A DNA stretch of 36,981 bases, taken from Rhodospirillales bacterium (GTDB taxonomy: Bacteria > Pseudomonadota > Alphaproteobacteria > Acetobacterales > Acetobacteraceae). How positions within the stretch are numbered: the stretch's first letter is position 1; the number at the start of each line of letters is the position of its first letter. Shown here piece after piece: positions 27,033 to 36,917 of this stretch. Both the position numbers and the translations under genes were made by a program. Under the pieces are notes generated by a model, which was not told the DNA's origin, made no database searches, and saw only the letters and a list, made by a program, of their open reading frames with translations. The DNA is taken from NCBI GenBank assembly GCA_947458025.1, contig CANHCJ010000006.1:1-36981 (forward strand), given 5' to 3'.

Positions 27033-27485
27033 ATGCCCGCCCCTGACCGCCTGCTGAAATGGCTCGCCTGGCTCCCCGCGCTCTATGCCGCCCACATCAT
27101 GCTCTGGTACGAACAGTTCAAGCTTACTGGCGCCGAAGGCTCGGTGATGCTGTTCAACACCCTGGCCGACTGGCTGTGGATCAGCGGCTACGAGCAGCCC
27201 TTCCGCCTCTCGGTCGCCGTCGCGGAGCTGATTGCCTGCGTGCTGCTGATCAACACCGGCTCGCGGATGTATGGCGCGCTGCTCACCCTCGGCCTCATGT
27301 CCGGCGCCATCTTCTTCCATGTCGCAAGCCCGCTCGGCATCGACCCCTACAACGACGGCAGCCAGCTCTTCATGGAAGCCTGCTGGACCTGGCTCTGCGC
27401 CGCCGTGATCCTGGCGATCTACCGCCGCGAGCTGGCAGCCCTCGTCGCCGGGCTCAATGCCCGCCCGATGCGCCTCGCCATCTAG
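27033..27485 (+). CDS. DoxX-like small membrane protein
   Basis: LLKWLAWLPALYAAHIMLWYEQFKLTGAEGSVMLFNTLADWL..., four hydrophobic segments. Confidence 0.6.
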   Translation: MPAPDRLLKWLAWLPALYAAHIMLWYEQFKLTGAEGSVMLFNTLADWLWISGYEQPFRLSVAVAELIACVLLINTGSRMYGALLTLGLMSGAIFFHVASPLGIDPYNDGSQLFMEACWTWLCAAVILAIYRRELAALVAGLNARPMRLAI

Positions 27486-27509
27486 CCCGCCTGCGGCCAT
27501 AAGGGGGCG

Positions 27510-28718
27510 ATGATCGCCCCCGTTGCCACCCCCCGAGAGGTCGCCGTCATCGGCGGCGGCCCCGCCGGCCTGATGGCCGCCGAAACCGTCGCCCGGGCGG
27601 GGCACCGCGTCACGATCCACGAGCGGATGCCGAACCCCGGGCGCAAGTTCCTCCTCGCCGGCCGCGGCGGCCTCAACCTCACCCACTCCGAACCGCTGGA
27701 CCGCTTCCTGCCGCGCTACGCAGAGGCCGCGGCCTTCCTGGCCCCCATCCTCCACGCCTTCCCGCCCATCGAGGTCATCGCCTGGTGCCACGGCCTGGAG
27801 CAGGAAACCTTCGCCGGCTCGTCCGGCCGCGTGTTCCCCAAGGCGATGAAGGCGAGCCCCCTGCTGCGCGCCTGGCTGGCGCGCCTGGACATGCTCGGCG
27901 TGCGCCTCGTCACCCGCTCCCACTGGACCGGCCGGGATGCGGACGGCACGCTCCACTTCGCCGACGGCACCAGCGCCCGGCCGCACGCCACCATCCTGGC
28001 CCTCGGCGGCGCCTCCTGGCCGCGGCTCGGCGCCGACGGCGCATGGGCCGCCGCCCTGCCAGGCGTCGCGATCACGCCGCTACGCCCCGCCAATTGCGGC
28101 TTTGCCGCCGACTGGTCGCCGCATCTGCGCCGCCACGCCGGCAGCCCGCTGAAGCGCATCGCCCTGCATCACGAGGGCCGCACAGTGCGCGGCGAAGCCA
28201 TGATCACGCAGGCTGGCCTCGAAGGCGGCGCGATCTACGCCCTCTCGGCCCCCCTGCGGAACGCCATCGCGCGCGACGGCGGCACCACGCTGCGGATCGA
28301 CCTGCGCCCCGACCTCGCGGAAGCCGACCTGACCCGCCGCCTCGCCGCCCCTCGCGGCAGCGCCTCGCTCTCCACCCACCTCAAGCGCCACGTCGGCCTC
28401 GGCCCCGCCGCCATCGCCCTGGTGCAGGAGGCCCTGCACAGCGGCGAGCCGGCCGCGCTACCCGCGCTCATCAAGGCCACGCCCGTCCGCCTTGTGGCTC
28501 CGTTCGGGCTCGACCGCGCGATCTCCACCGCAGGCGGCATCGCCCTCGGCGAACTCACCCCCGCGCTGATGGTCGCGCGCCACCCCGGCCTCTTCGCCGC
28601 CGGCGAGATGCTGGATTGGGAAGCCCCCACCGGGGGCTACCTCCTCACCGCCTGCCTCGCCACCGGCCACGCCGCCGGGCGCGGCGCGGTGGCATGGCTG
28701 GAGAGCCTCGCCACCTGA
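27510..28718 (+). CDS. TIGR03862/HI0933-like FAD-dependent flavoprotein
   Basis: EVAVIGGGPAGLMAAETVARAGHRVTIHERMPNPGRKFLLAGRGGLNLTHSEP..., SGRVFPKAMKASPLLRAWL, STAGGIALGELTPALM, GLFAAGEMLDWEAPTGGYLLTACLATG. Confidence 0.92.
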   Translation: MIAPVATPREVAVIGGGPAGLMAAETVARAGHRVTIHERMPNPGRKFLLAGRGGLNLTHSEPLDRFLPRYAEAAAFLAPILHAFPPIEVIAWCHGLEQETFAGSSGRVFPKAMKASPLLRAWLARLDMLGVRLVTRSHWTGRDADGTLHFADGTSARPHATILALGGASWPRLGADGAWAAALPGVAITPLRPANCGFAADWSPHLRRHAGSPLKRIALHHEGRTVRGEAMITQAGLEGGAIYALSAPLRNAIARDGGTTLRIDLRPDLAEADLTRRLAAPRGSASLSTHLKRHVGLGPAAIALVQEALHSGEPAALPALIKATPVRLVAPFGLDRAISTAGGIALGELTPALMVARHPGLFAAGEMLDWEAPTGGYLLTACLATGHAAGRGAVAWLESLAT

Positions 28719-28724
28719 GGCCCG

Positions 28725-29903
28725 TCAGACCCGTTCCAGAACCGCGGCGATGCCCTGGCCGCCGCCGATGCACATGGTCACCAGCGCGTGCTTCCCGCCG
28801 GTGCGGCGCATCTCGTACATCGCCTTCACCGTCACGATGCTGCCGGTCGCGCCCACCGGATGGCCGAGCGAAATGCCGGAGCCGTTCGGGTTCACCTTCT
28901 CCAGGTCGAACTCCAGGTCACGCGCCACCGCGCATGCCTGGGCGGCGAAGGCCTCGTTGGACTCGATCACATCCATGTCGGACACCTTCATGCCTGCCCG
29001 CTCCAACGCCTTGCGGCTGGCCGGCACCGGCCCGATGCCCATGTAGCGCGGATCGACGCCGGCATGCCCGGCCGCCACGATGCGGGCCATCGGCACCAGG
29101 TTCAGCCGCCGCACCGCCTCGCCGCTGGCCAGCACCACCGCCGCCGCACCGTCGTTGATGCCGCTGGCATTGCCGGCGGTGACGCTGCCGTTCTTCTTGA
29201 ACACCGCCCGAAGCCCGGCCATGTCCTCCATCGTGGCACCGTGGCGCACGTGCTCATCGGTGTCGAACACCCCCGGCCCCTTCCGGGTCTTCACCTCGAT
29301 CGGCAGGATCTGCTCCTTGAAGCGACCTTCCTGGATCGCGCGGCTGGCACGACGATGGCTTTCCACCGCCAGCGCATCCTGCTGCTCGCGCGTGATGCCA
29401 TGGCTCTCGGCCAGGTTCTCCGCCGTCACCCCCATCAGGATGCGATGGAACGGGTCGTTCAGCGCCCCGTCCAGCGTGTCCTTCATGGTGGTGTCGCCCA
29501 TCTTCTGGCCCCACCGCGCCGCCTGCACCTGGTACGGCGCCCGGCTCATGTTCTCCACGCCGCCGGCCAGCGCCACGTCGCAGTCGCCCGCCTTGATCGC
29601 ATTGGCCGCGGTCAGGATCGACTGCAACCCACTGCCGCACAGCCGGTTCACCGTCACCGCCGGGATGTGCTCGGGAAGCCCGCCCTCGATCACCGCGATG
29701 CGGGAGATGTACATGTCGCGCGGGTCGGTGTGGACAATCTGGCCGAACACGGCGAGGCCGATCTCATGCGGATCCACCTTCGCCCGCCCCACCGCCTCCT
29801 TCGCCACGGCGGCAACAAGCTCGGAGGGGGTGATGTCCTTCAGCGACCCGCCGAAGGTGCCGACGGCCGTGCGCACGCCGGAGACGATGAAGACGTCGGT
29901 CAT
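28725..29903 (-). CDS. Acetyl-CoA C-acyltransferase (thiolase)
   Basis: VFIVSGVRTAVGTFGGSLKD, NRLCGSGLQSI (catalytic Cys), ESNEAFAAQA, GHPVGATGS, CIGGGQGIAAVLERV. Confidence 0.95.
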   Translation of the reverse strand: MTDVFIVSGVRTAVGTFGGSLKDITPSELVAAVAKEAVGRAKVDPHEIGLAVFGQIVHTDPRDMYISRIAVIEGGLPEHIPAVTVNRLCGSGLQSILTAANAIKAGDCDVALAGGVENMSRAPYQVQAARWGQKMGDTTMKDTLDGALNDPFHRILMGVTAENLAESHGITREQQDALAVESHRRASRAIQEGRFKEQILPIEVKTRKGPGVFDTDEHVRHGATMEDMAGLRAVFKKNGSVTAGNASGINDGAAAVVLASGEAVRRLNLVPMARIVAAGHAGVDPRYMGIGPVPASRKALERAGMKVSDMDVIESNEAFAAQACAVARDLEFDLEKVNPNGSGISLGHPVGATGSIVTVKAMYEMRRTGGKHALVTMCIGGGQGIAAVLERV

Positions 29904-30093
29904 GTTCTGCTCCTACCGGGGCGTTTCCCGAAGCGCGGCCCGCGGCCGTGCGATCGCCCCCACATTAGCCCAGTTCCGCCCCGAAGCGGAGAGCCCTTGT
30001 GGCTGCGTGGGAATGCCCGCGGGGCACCGCACATTCCCGCGGGGCTGCCGTGCCCTGGGCGCGGGCGGCAACCGCTTGAGACTTCATTGATCG

Positions 30094-30119
30094 GTATGGA
30101 GTATCGCATACTTCGACCA
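30094..30119. promoter_or_regulatory. Candidate operator (AT-rich inverted repeat) in the thiolase/phaZ divergent intergenic region
   Basis: GTATGGAGTATCGCATACTTCGACCA contains perfect AGTAT-CGC-ATACT (30100-30112) in otherwise GC-rich DNA. Confidence 0.35.
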
Positions 30120-30254
30120 GGATGCTCCGCCGGCGAACCCACGCCATGGCGAGCCGCCGCCCGGCCCCGCTCGGCCCGGCGCCGGTCCACAACAAGGGAC
30201 ACGGGAAGCCGGGCATTTCCGCCCGGCAGGGCCAGCGAACACCGAAGGGACCGG

Positions 30255-31475
30255 ATGCTTTACCACGTCTACGAAATGCAGCGGGTGGCACTCGCCCCCA
30301 TGCGCATGGCCGCCACCGGCGCCCTGTCCCTGCTCGAAATGCCGTTCAACCCGCTGCGGGAGACGCCGCTCGGCCGCATCTCCGCCGCCGCGCTGGACAG
30401 CTTCGAGCATACCACCCGCGCCTTCGGCAAACCCGCCTGGGACCTGCCCACCACCCGCATCGACGGGGAGGAGGTCGCCGTCCATGAGGAAGTGATCCTG
30501 CGCAAGCCCTGGTGCGACCTGCTGCACTTCCGGCGCGAGGCCCACCGCCCGCAAGACGCCACGGTGCTGCTGGTCGCCCCGATGTCCGGCCACTACGCCA
30601 CGCTGTTGCGCGGCACCGTCCAGGCCTTCCTGCCCGACCACCACGTGTACATCACCGATTGGCGCGATGCGCGCGACATGCCGGTCATGGGCCCCGACTT
30701 CGACCTTGACGACTACGTGGACTACATCACCGCCATCATCGAGCACCTGGGGCCGGACTGCCACGTGGTCGCCGTCTGCCAGCCCGCCGTGCCGGTGCTG
30801 GCCGCCGTGTCGCTGATGAACGCCAACGCCCCGCACACCGCCCCGCGCACCATGACCCTGATCGGCGGCCCGATCGACACGCGCAAGGGCCCCACCGCGG
30901 TGAACGCCTTCGCCAAAAGCCGGCCGCTGGAATGGTTCCGGCGCCATGTCATCCACCGCGTGCCGTTCGGCAACATGGGCTTCATGCGCCAAGTCTATCC
31001 CGGCTTCCTGCAGCTCGCCGGCTTCATGGCCATGAACCTCGACCGCCACATGCAGGCGCATTGGGAGATGTTCCAGCACCTCGTGGAAGGCGACGGCGAG
31101 CCGCTCGCCTCCAAGCGCGCCTTCTACGAGGAATACCGCGCCGTGATGGACCTGCCGGCCGACTACTACCTGCAGACCATCGAGCGCGTGTTCCAGGAGC
31201 ACCACCTGCCGCGCGGGCTGTTCCGCCACCGCGACCAGCTGGTGGAGCCCGCGGCCATCGCGCGCACCGCCATGCTCACCGTCGAAGGCGAGCGGGACGA
31301 CATCTCCGGCATCGGCCAGACCCGCGCCGCCCACGCCCTGGCGCACAACCTCGCCCCGGAGAAGCACGACCACTGGGAGCAGCCGGGTGTCGGCCATTAC
31401 GGCCTCTTCAATGGCCGCCGCTTCAATGCCGACGTCGCCCCGCGCATCAAGGGCTTCATCGCTCGGCACGGCTGA
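30255..31475 (+). CDS. phaZ: Intracellular polyhydroxyalkanoate depolymerase
   Basis: MLYHVYEMQRVALAPMRMAATGALSLLEMPFNPLRETPLGR..., LVAPMSGHYATLLRGTV, YITDWRDARDMP, VCQPAVP nucleophile region, TVEGERDDISGIGQT, GVGHYGLFNGRRF. Confidence 0.95.
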   Translation: MLYHVYEMQRVALAPMRMAATGALSLLEMPFNPLRETPLGRISAAALDSFEHTTRAFGKPAWDLPTTRIDGEEVAVHEEVILRKPWCDLLHFRREAHRPQDATVLLVAPMSGHYATLLRGTVQAFLPDHHVYITDWRDARDMPVMGPDFDLDDYVDYITAIIEHLGPDCHVVAVCQPAVPVLAAVSLMNANAPHTAPRTMTLIGGPIDTRKGPTAVNAFAKSRPLEWFRRHVIHRVPFGNMGFMRQVYPGFLQLAGFMAMNLDRHMQAHWEMFQHLVEGDGEPLASKRAFYEEYRAVMDLPADYYLQTIERVFQEHHLPRGLFRHRDQLVEPAAIARTAMLTVEGERDDISGIGQTRAAHALAHNLAPEKHDHWEQPGVGHYGLFNGRRFNADVAPRIKGFIARHG

Positions 31476-31667
31476 ACGACCCCCGCCGCCCGGCGAAGAT
31501 GCACCAGGCCGTTGAACGCGGCCCGGCGCTCCCATATTCCACGCCATCAGGCCGCGCGCGCCGCGCTCTCCGCACCACCCGCGGTTGGCGCGGCCGCGCT
31601 TCGGCCGTAGGATTGGACCCATAATCGACCTGGGCGGCGGATCGCCCCCGGAGCAGGGAGAACGGAC

Positions 31668-33311
31668 ATGCTCGGCCTGATGCAGGCGCAACCACTGCTG
31701 ATCAGCTCCATCATCCAGCACGCCGCGCGCCACCACCCCACCGGCGAGGTCGTGTCCAAAACCGTCGAGGGCGCGGTGCACCGCACCACCTACCGCGACC
31801 TCGAACCGCGCTGCCGCCGCGCCGCGCGCATGCTGCAGCGCCTGGGCGTGCAGGCCGGCGACCGCGTCGCCACCCTGGCCTGGAACGGCTTCCGGCATTT
31901 CGAGCTGTACTACGGCATCTCCGGCATGGGCGCGGTCTGCCACACCATCAACCCGCGCCTCTCCCCCGCCGACATCACCTACATCATCAACCACGCCGGC
32001 GACGTGGTGCTGTTCCTGGACACCACCTTCGCGCCGCTGGTGGCTGCCGTGGCCAAGGACGTGCGCGCCAGCCTGCGCGCCGTGGTGTTCATGACCGAGC
32101 GCGCGCACATGCCCGACATCGCCCTGCCCGAGGGCATGGAGCTGCTCTGCTACGAGGAGCTGATGGCGGCGGCGGACGAGGACTACGCTTGGCCGAGCTT
32201 CGACGAGAACACGGCGGCTTCGCTGTGCTACACCTCCGGCACCACGGGCAAGCCGAAGGGCGTGTTGTACAGCCACCGCTCCACCGTGCTGCATGCCTTC
32301 GCGCAGAACACCGCCGACGTGTTCGGGCTGCGCGCCACCGACCGGGTGCTGCCGGTGGTGCCGATGTTCCATGTAAACGGCTGGGGTTCGCCGTACGCGG
32401 CGCCGATGGTGGGGGCCTCGCTGATCATGCCCGGGCGGCACCTGGACGGGGCCAGCCTGACCAAGCTGATGAACGACGAGCGGGTGACGCTGTCGGCCGG
32501 CGTGCCGACGGTATGGCTCGGGCTGCTGAACCACCTGCGCAGCAGCGGCGAGCGGCTGCACACGGTGAAGAGCTTCGTGATCGGCGGCTCGGCCTGCCCG
32601 CGCCTGCTGTTCGAGGCATTCGACAAGGAATACGGCATCCGCGTGGACCACGCCTGGGGCATGAGCGAGCTGTCGCCGCTGGGCACCTACAACGCCCCCA
32701 AGGCCTCCAACATCCATCTGACCGGCGAGGAGAAGATGGCCCTGCAGCTCACCCAGGGCCGCAGCATCTACGGCGTGGACATGCGGATCGTGGACGACGA
32801 GGGCCGCGAGCTGCCCTGGGACGGCAAGACCTCCGGCCACCTCCAGTCGAAAGGCTTCTGGGTCTGCAGCAGCTACTTCGGCGGCACCGCCGGCGATGCC
32901 CTGACGCCGGATGGCTGGTTCGCCACCGGCGACGTCGCCACCATCAGCCCCGACGGCTACATGGAGATCACCGACCGCTCGAAGGACGTGATCAAGTCCG
33001 GCGGCGAATGGATCAGCTCGATCCAGCTGGAGAACCTCGCCATGTCGCACCCCGACATCGCCGAGGCCGCGATCATCGCCGCCCGGCACGAGAAGTGGGA
33101 CGAACGCCCGCTGCTGATCGTGGTCCCGCGCGAAGGCCGCGAGATCGACAAGAAGGCGCTGCTCGCGTTCTACGAGGGCAAGGTCGCCAAGTGGTGGATC
33201 CCCGACGACGTGGTGGTGGTGAAGGAGCTGCCGCACACCGCCACCGGCAAGGTGCAGAAGCTCGCCCTGCGCGCCCAATGGGCCAACCACCTGGTCCAGG
33301 CCGCCCAGTAG
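31668..33311 (+). CDS. Long/medium-chain fatty acid--CoA ligase (AMP-binding)
   Basis: LCYTSGTTGKPKGVLYSHRS, MFHVNGWGSPYAAPMVGA, AWGMSELSPLGTYN, DGWFATGDVATISPDGYMEITDRSKDVIKSGGEWISS, TATGKVQKLALR. Confidence 0.96.
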   Translation: MLGLMQAQPLLISSIIQHAARHHPTGEVVSKTVEGAVHRTTYRDLEPRCRRAARMLQRLGVQAGDRVATLAWNGFRHFELYYGISGMGAVCHTINPRLSPADITYIINHAGDVVLFLDTTFAPLVAAVAKDVRASLRAVVFMTERAHMPDIALPEGMELLCYEELMAAADEDYAWPSFDENTAASLCYTSGTTGKPKGVLYSHRSTVLHAFAQNTADVFGLRATDRVLPVVPMFHVNGWGSPYAAPMVGASLIMPGRHLDGASLTKLMNDERVTLSAGVPTVWLGLLNHLRSSGERLHTVKSFVIGGSACPRLLFEAFDKEYGIRVDHAWGMSELSPLGTYNAPKASNIHLTGEEKMALQLTQGRSIYGVDMRIVDDEGRELPWDGKTSGHLQSKGFWVCSSYFGGTAGDALTPDGWFATGDVATISPDGYMEITDRSKDVIKSGGEWISSIQLENLAMSHPDIAEAAIIAARHEKWDERPLLIVVPREGREIDKKALLAFYEGKVAKWWIPDDVVVVKELPHTATGKVQKLALRAQWANHLVQAAQ

Positions 33312-33321
33312 GGCGCGCGAA

Positions 33322-33348
33322 GGCGGCGGGCCGCTACCGCCCGCCGCC
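33322..33348. terminator. GC hairpin at convergent 3' ends (weak terminator candidate, no T-tract)
   Basis: GGCGGCGGG (33322-33330) - CCGCTACCG - CCCGCCGCC (33340-33348), between the ligase stop and the SDR stop at 33334. Confidence 0.35.
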
Positions 33349-34083
33349 GATCGGCACCAGCGCGCCGGTCACGTAGGAGCTCTGGTCGGACAGCAGCCAC
33401 AGGATCACGTCCGCCACCTCCTCCGCCGAGCCGGCGCGCCCCATCGGGATCATCGGCCTGAACCGCTCGGCACGGTCCGGCACGCCGGCCTTGGCATGGA
33501 TCTCCGTGTCGATCAGGCCAGGGTTCACGGCATTCACCCGGATCCCCCGCGGCGCCAGCTCGCGCGAGGCGCCCACGGTCAACGTGTCCACCGCGCCCTT
33601 CGAGGCCGCGTAATGCACCCACTCGTTGGCGCCGCCGATCTCGCTGGCGCGCGACGACACGTTCACCACCGCCCCGCCCGTGCCACCCAGGTCAGTGGCC
33701 ATGCGCAGGATCGCCTCGCGCAATGCCAGGAAGCAGCCCTTCACGTTGATCGCCAGCACCTGGTCCAGCGCCGCCGGGTCCAGCGCCTCGATGCGGCTGA
33801 TCGGCCCGGTGATCCCCGCATTGTTCACCAGGGCGGTCACGCGCCCCAGCTCCCGGTCCACCGCCGCGAAGAACGCCGCTGTCTCCGCGGGGCTCGCGCT
33901 GTCCGCCTTCATCGCCAAGGCACGTCCGCCGGCCCGGCGGATCTCCTCCACCACCTGCCGCGCCGGCTCCTCGCTGCTGCGATAGCTGAGCCCGACCGCA
34001 TATCCCTGCGCCGCCGCCATGCGCGCCACCGCGGCACCGATGCCGGTGCTGCCCCCGGTCACCACCAGAACCTTGTCCGCCAT
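33334..34083 (-). CDS. SDR family oxidoreductase
   Basis: MADKVLVVTGGSTGIGAAVARMAAAQGYAVGLSYRSSE..., NNAGITG, YAASK, VNAVNPGLIDTEIH. Confidence 0.94.
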   Translation of the reverse strand: MADKVLVVTGGSTGIGAAVARMAAAQGYAVGLSYRSSEEPARQVVEEIRRAGGRALAMKADSASPAETAAFFAAVDRELGRVTALVNNAGITGPISRIEALDPAALDQVLAINVKGCFLALREAILRMATDLGGTGGAVVNVSSRASEIGGANEWVHYAASKGAVDTLTVGASRELAPRGIRVNAVNPGLIDTEIHAKAGVPDRAERFRPMIPMGRAGSAEEVADVILWLLSDQSSYVTGALVPIGGGR

Positions 34084-34093
34084 CGCCTGCCCC

Positions 34094-34933
34094 CTACGCC
34101 ACAAAGGCCAGCGTGACGCCCATCGTCTGCTCCGGCCCAACCAGCACACGATCCGGCGTCCGTGCCGCCAGCGCAACGCCGCCAGCGCGCAGCGCAGCCT
34201 CGGCCATGTCCAGCCCCTGCGTGCGCAGCACCAGCGCGGCCATCCATTCCCGCCGCCCCAGCGCCGGCGCCGCCGCGGCCCCGAACCGCGCCGACAGCTC
34301 CCGCGGATCAACCACGTCGATGCGCGACAACCCGACCGCCAGCCGCACGCCACCCGCGATCGCCCTCACGGCCCCCGCGCCGAACATCCGCCCGAACAGC
34401 CCGCCCAGCCACGCCGGGTCCTCGGCTGCAATCACCGCCTCCAGCACGCCCACCGTCCCGTTCGCGTGGCGCCGCCATTCGTCCCGCCACACCAGGTCGC
34501 GCGTCAGGTGGTGGCAGAAATACATCCGCCCGGCCTCCGTGGCTTCGTTCGGCAACCGCACCGTGCGGAACACCGCATCCCGCGGGCCCTGCGGCAGTTC
34601 CACCGGCCGGGTGAACTCGTTCGGCGCCGAGCATGCCACGCCGGCCGCCTGCAATGCCGCCGCCACCTGCGCCGACTCCTCGGTGCCCCACACCAGGCCG
34701 TTCAGCCCCATCGGCCAGCCCAGGATGTCCTTCCGCCCGCCACCACCGGGCGGCGTGCCGATCAGCTCCAGGTAATCGGTGCCGAAGATCGCCAGGTGGT
34801 TCACCGACCCCAGCGAATGGTAGCCGCGCGGGGTCAGCGAGAAGCCCAGCCGCCCATAGATCTCCTGCGCCTCGTCCATCCTGTCGTGCACGTTGACCAC
34901 CACGTGGTCCAGCGTCGGCATGGGCAGCGTCAT
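34094..34933 (-). CDS. VOC/glyoxalase-like domain protein
   Basis: MPTLDHVVVNVHDRMDEAQEIYGRLGFSLTPRGYHSLGSVNHLAIFGTDYLELIGTPPG...; second VOC-like half with GRMFGAGAVRAIAGGVRL. Confidence 0.85.
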   Translation of the reverse strand: MTLPMPTLDHVVVNVHDRMDEAQEIYGRLGFSLTPRGYHSLGSVNHLAIFGTDYLELIGTPPGGGGRKDILGWPMGLNGLVWGTEESAQVAAALQAAGVACSAPNEFTRPVELPQGPRDAVFRTVRLPNEATEAGRMYFCHHLTRDLVWRDEWRRHANGTVGVLEAVIAAEDPAWLGGLFGRMFGAGAVRAIAGGVRLAVGLSRIDVVDPRELSARFGAAAAPALGRREWMAALVLRTQGLDMAEAALRAGGVALAARTPDRVLVGPEQTMGVTLAFVA

Positions 34934-35098
34934 CACCGGTCCTTCCGAGTCATCCACGCGATCGTCTGCGGCATCCAGCCGGAGGGCCGGCGCGCCGCAC
35001 CCGAAACAAGCCGTTGCGCGGACAGCATTGCACGCCGTGCCGTAACAGTGGAAATTGCATCCATATGCGATCATGACCAGGGAGGTACGACGCTGCCG

Positions 35099-36850
35099 AT
35101 GCGGGAGGATTCCACCCGGCCGAGTCCCCCCACGATGCAGATCGTCGGTGCGTCGCTGCTCGCGTTCCTGCTGGCCTCCGCCCCAGGCACGACGGCCATT
35201 GCGCAACCCCTGCCGCAGGTCCCGGCGGGCTCCCCCCTGCCGCGAATCGCGCCGGCCCCACGCCCCGCCGTCGGCGGCCCTGCCGTCGCGCCCGCCGCGC
35301 CCTCGATCAGCCGCGGCAACCCCGACGACGTGTTCCAGGTCAGCGGCGGCACCGTCGAGGGCTCCACCGTCTACCCGCCCGACAGCTGGGCCGCCCTCAC
35401 AAACCGTGTCCGCGGCCGCGTCACTCGTGCGCAGGTGGAGGCGCTCCGCCAGGAGATCCTCGGGCGCTATCGTGCCGACGGCTACCTCCTCACCGGCGTC
35501 ACCCTCGCCGATGGCGGCGCCGGCCGCGTTCGCTTCGTCGTCACCGAGGGCCACATTGCCGAGGTGAAGCTCGACGGCGACATCGGCCCGGCCGGCACCC
35601 AGGTGCTGCGCTTCCTCAACCGCCTCATCGAAACCCGCCCGATCGACACCGCCACTCTGGAGCGCGCCCTGCTCCTCGCCCAGGATGTCCCGGGCGTCTC
35701 GCTGCGCGCCGTGCTGCGCCCCTCGGCCGAGGCGCCCGGCGCGCTCACCCTCATTGCCCAGGTCCAGCGCTCGCCCTGGGGCGCCACCTTCGTCGCCGAC
35801 AATCGCGGCGCCCCCTTCACCGGCCCCGAGGGCGCCCTGCTGGCCATCGACGCCAACAGCTTCAGCGAATTCGGGGAACGCACCACGGTCTCCCTGTTCC
35901 GCACCTTCAACGCCACACAGACCTTCGGCCAGATCGCCACCGAAGCCTTCGTCGGCAGTTCCGGCCTCAAGATCCGCCTCTTCGGCGGCTCCGGCACGGC
36001 CGATCCCTCCGGTGCCCTGCGCGCCAACCGCTACCACGGCATCACCACCAATGTCGGCCTCACCGCCAGCTACCCGGTGATCCGCGCCCGCCAGCAAAGC
36101 CTCGGCATCTTCGGCACCATGGAGCTGCTCGACAGCGAGATCTTCACCGGCAGCCCTGCCCGCCAGGCCAGCCGCGACAACCTGCGCATCCTGCGCGCCG
36201 GCGCCGAGTATGCCCGGCAGGACACCTGGCTCGGCGCCGAGCGCAGCGCCATCTCCACCGCCGCCGTGCGGGTGTCCCGCGGCCTCGATACGCTCGGCGC
36301 CTCGCCCAGCAATCCGGTCAATGTCGGCCGGCAGAATCAGGTGGTGGAGTTCACCAAGGTCAACCTTGAGCTCAGCCGCACCCAAACCCTGTTCCAGCCC
36401 TGGGAGGGCGCGTCGGTGGCGCTGCAGGCCACCATCGCCGCCCAGTTCAGCCAGGACATCCTCCCTTCGGCGGAGAAATTCTACCTCGGCGGCGCGCGCA
36501 TCAACCGCGGCTACTTCGCCGGCGAGGTCACCGGCGACAAGGCCTGGGCCACGGCGCTCGAACTGCAGCTCAACACCGCCCTCAGCCTCGACCTGCTGGG
36601 CACCCCGCTCGAGATCGGCACCACGCTCTACACGTTCTACGACTGGGGCGAGATCGTCGAGAACCAGAAGACCGACCCGAACCGCCGCCTGCAGTCCTTC
36701 GGCGCCGGCACCAGGCTGCGTCTCACCACCAACGTGTCGATCGATCTCGAATGGGCACACCGCGTCGTGCGCCGCCCGCTCGGCGCCCAGGCCAACACCG
36801 CCCCCCTGCGCGGCGACGCCTTCTACTGGCGCCTGATCACCCGGTTCTGA
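35099..36850 (+). CDS. ShlB/FhaC/HecB-family (TpsB) outer-membrane two-partner secretion transporter
   Basis: Signal-peptide-like MQIVGASLLAFLLASAPGTTAIAQPLP; POTRA-like VTRAQVEALRQEILGRYRADGYLLTGVTL...VRFVVTEGHIAEVKLDGD; barrel motif RINRGYFAGEVTGDKAW; terminal aromatic FYWRLITRF. Start 35099 or 35135. Confidence 0.9.
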   Translation: MREDSTRPSPPTMQIVGASLLAFLLASAPGTTAIAQPLPQVPAGSPLPRIAPAPRPAVGGPAVAPAAPSISRGNPDDVFQVSGGTVEGSTVYPPDSWAALTNRVRGRVTRAQVEALRQEILGRYRADGYLLTGVTLADGGAGRVRFVVTEGHIAEVKLDGDIGPAGTQVLRFLNRLIETRPIDTATLERALLLAQDVPGVSLRAVLRPSAEAPGALTLIAQVQRSPWGATFVADNRGAPFTGPEGALLAIDANSFSEFGERTTVSLFRTFNATQTFGQIATEAFVGSSGLKIRLFGGSGTADPSGALRANRYHGITTNVGLTASYPVIRARQQSLGIFGTMELLDSEIFTGSPARQASRDNLRILRAGAEYARQDTWLGAERSAISTAAVRVSRGLDTLGASPSNPVNVGRQNQVVEFTKVNLELSRTQTLFQPWEGASVALQATIAAQFSQDILPSAEKFYLGGARINRGYFAGEVTGDKAWATALELQLNTALSLDLLGTPLEIGTTLYTFYDWGEIVENQKTDPNRRLQSFGAGTRLRLTTNVSIDLEWAHRVVRRPLGAQANTAPLRGDAFYWRLITRF

Positions 36851-36917
36851 CCATGCGCCCGCGCGAAGCAACCATCCGCCCGGGCACCCCGCCCACCGGC
36901 CCCCAGGAGACAGCGTG

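Noticed and set aside
30084-33290. 1068-aa minus-strand ORF antisense to phaZ and the acyl-CoA ligase
   Set aside because: Same high-GC antisense artefact; the + strand encodes two clear enzymes.
35029-35090. Possible promoter or operator palindrome (TGCATCCATATGC) upstream of TpsB
   Set aside because: Imperfect and short; no convincing -35/-10 pair or second copy in the window.
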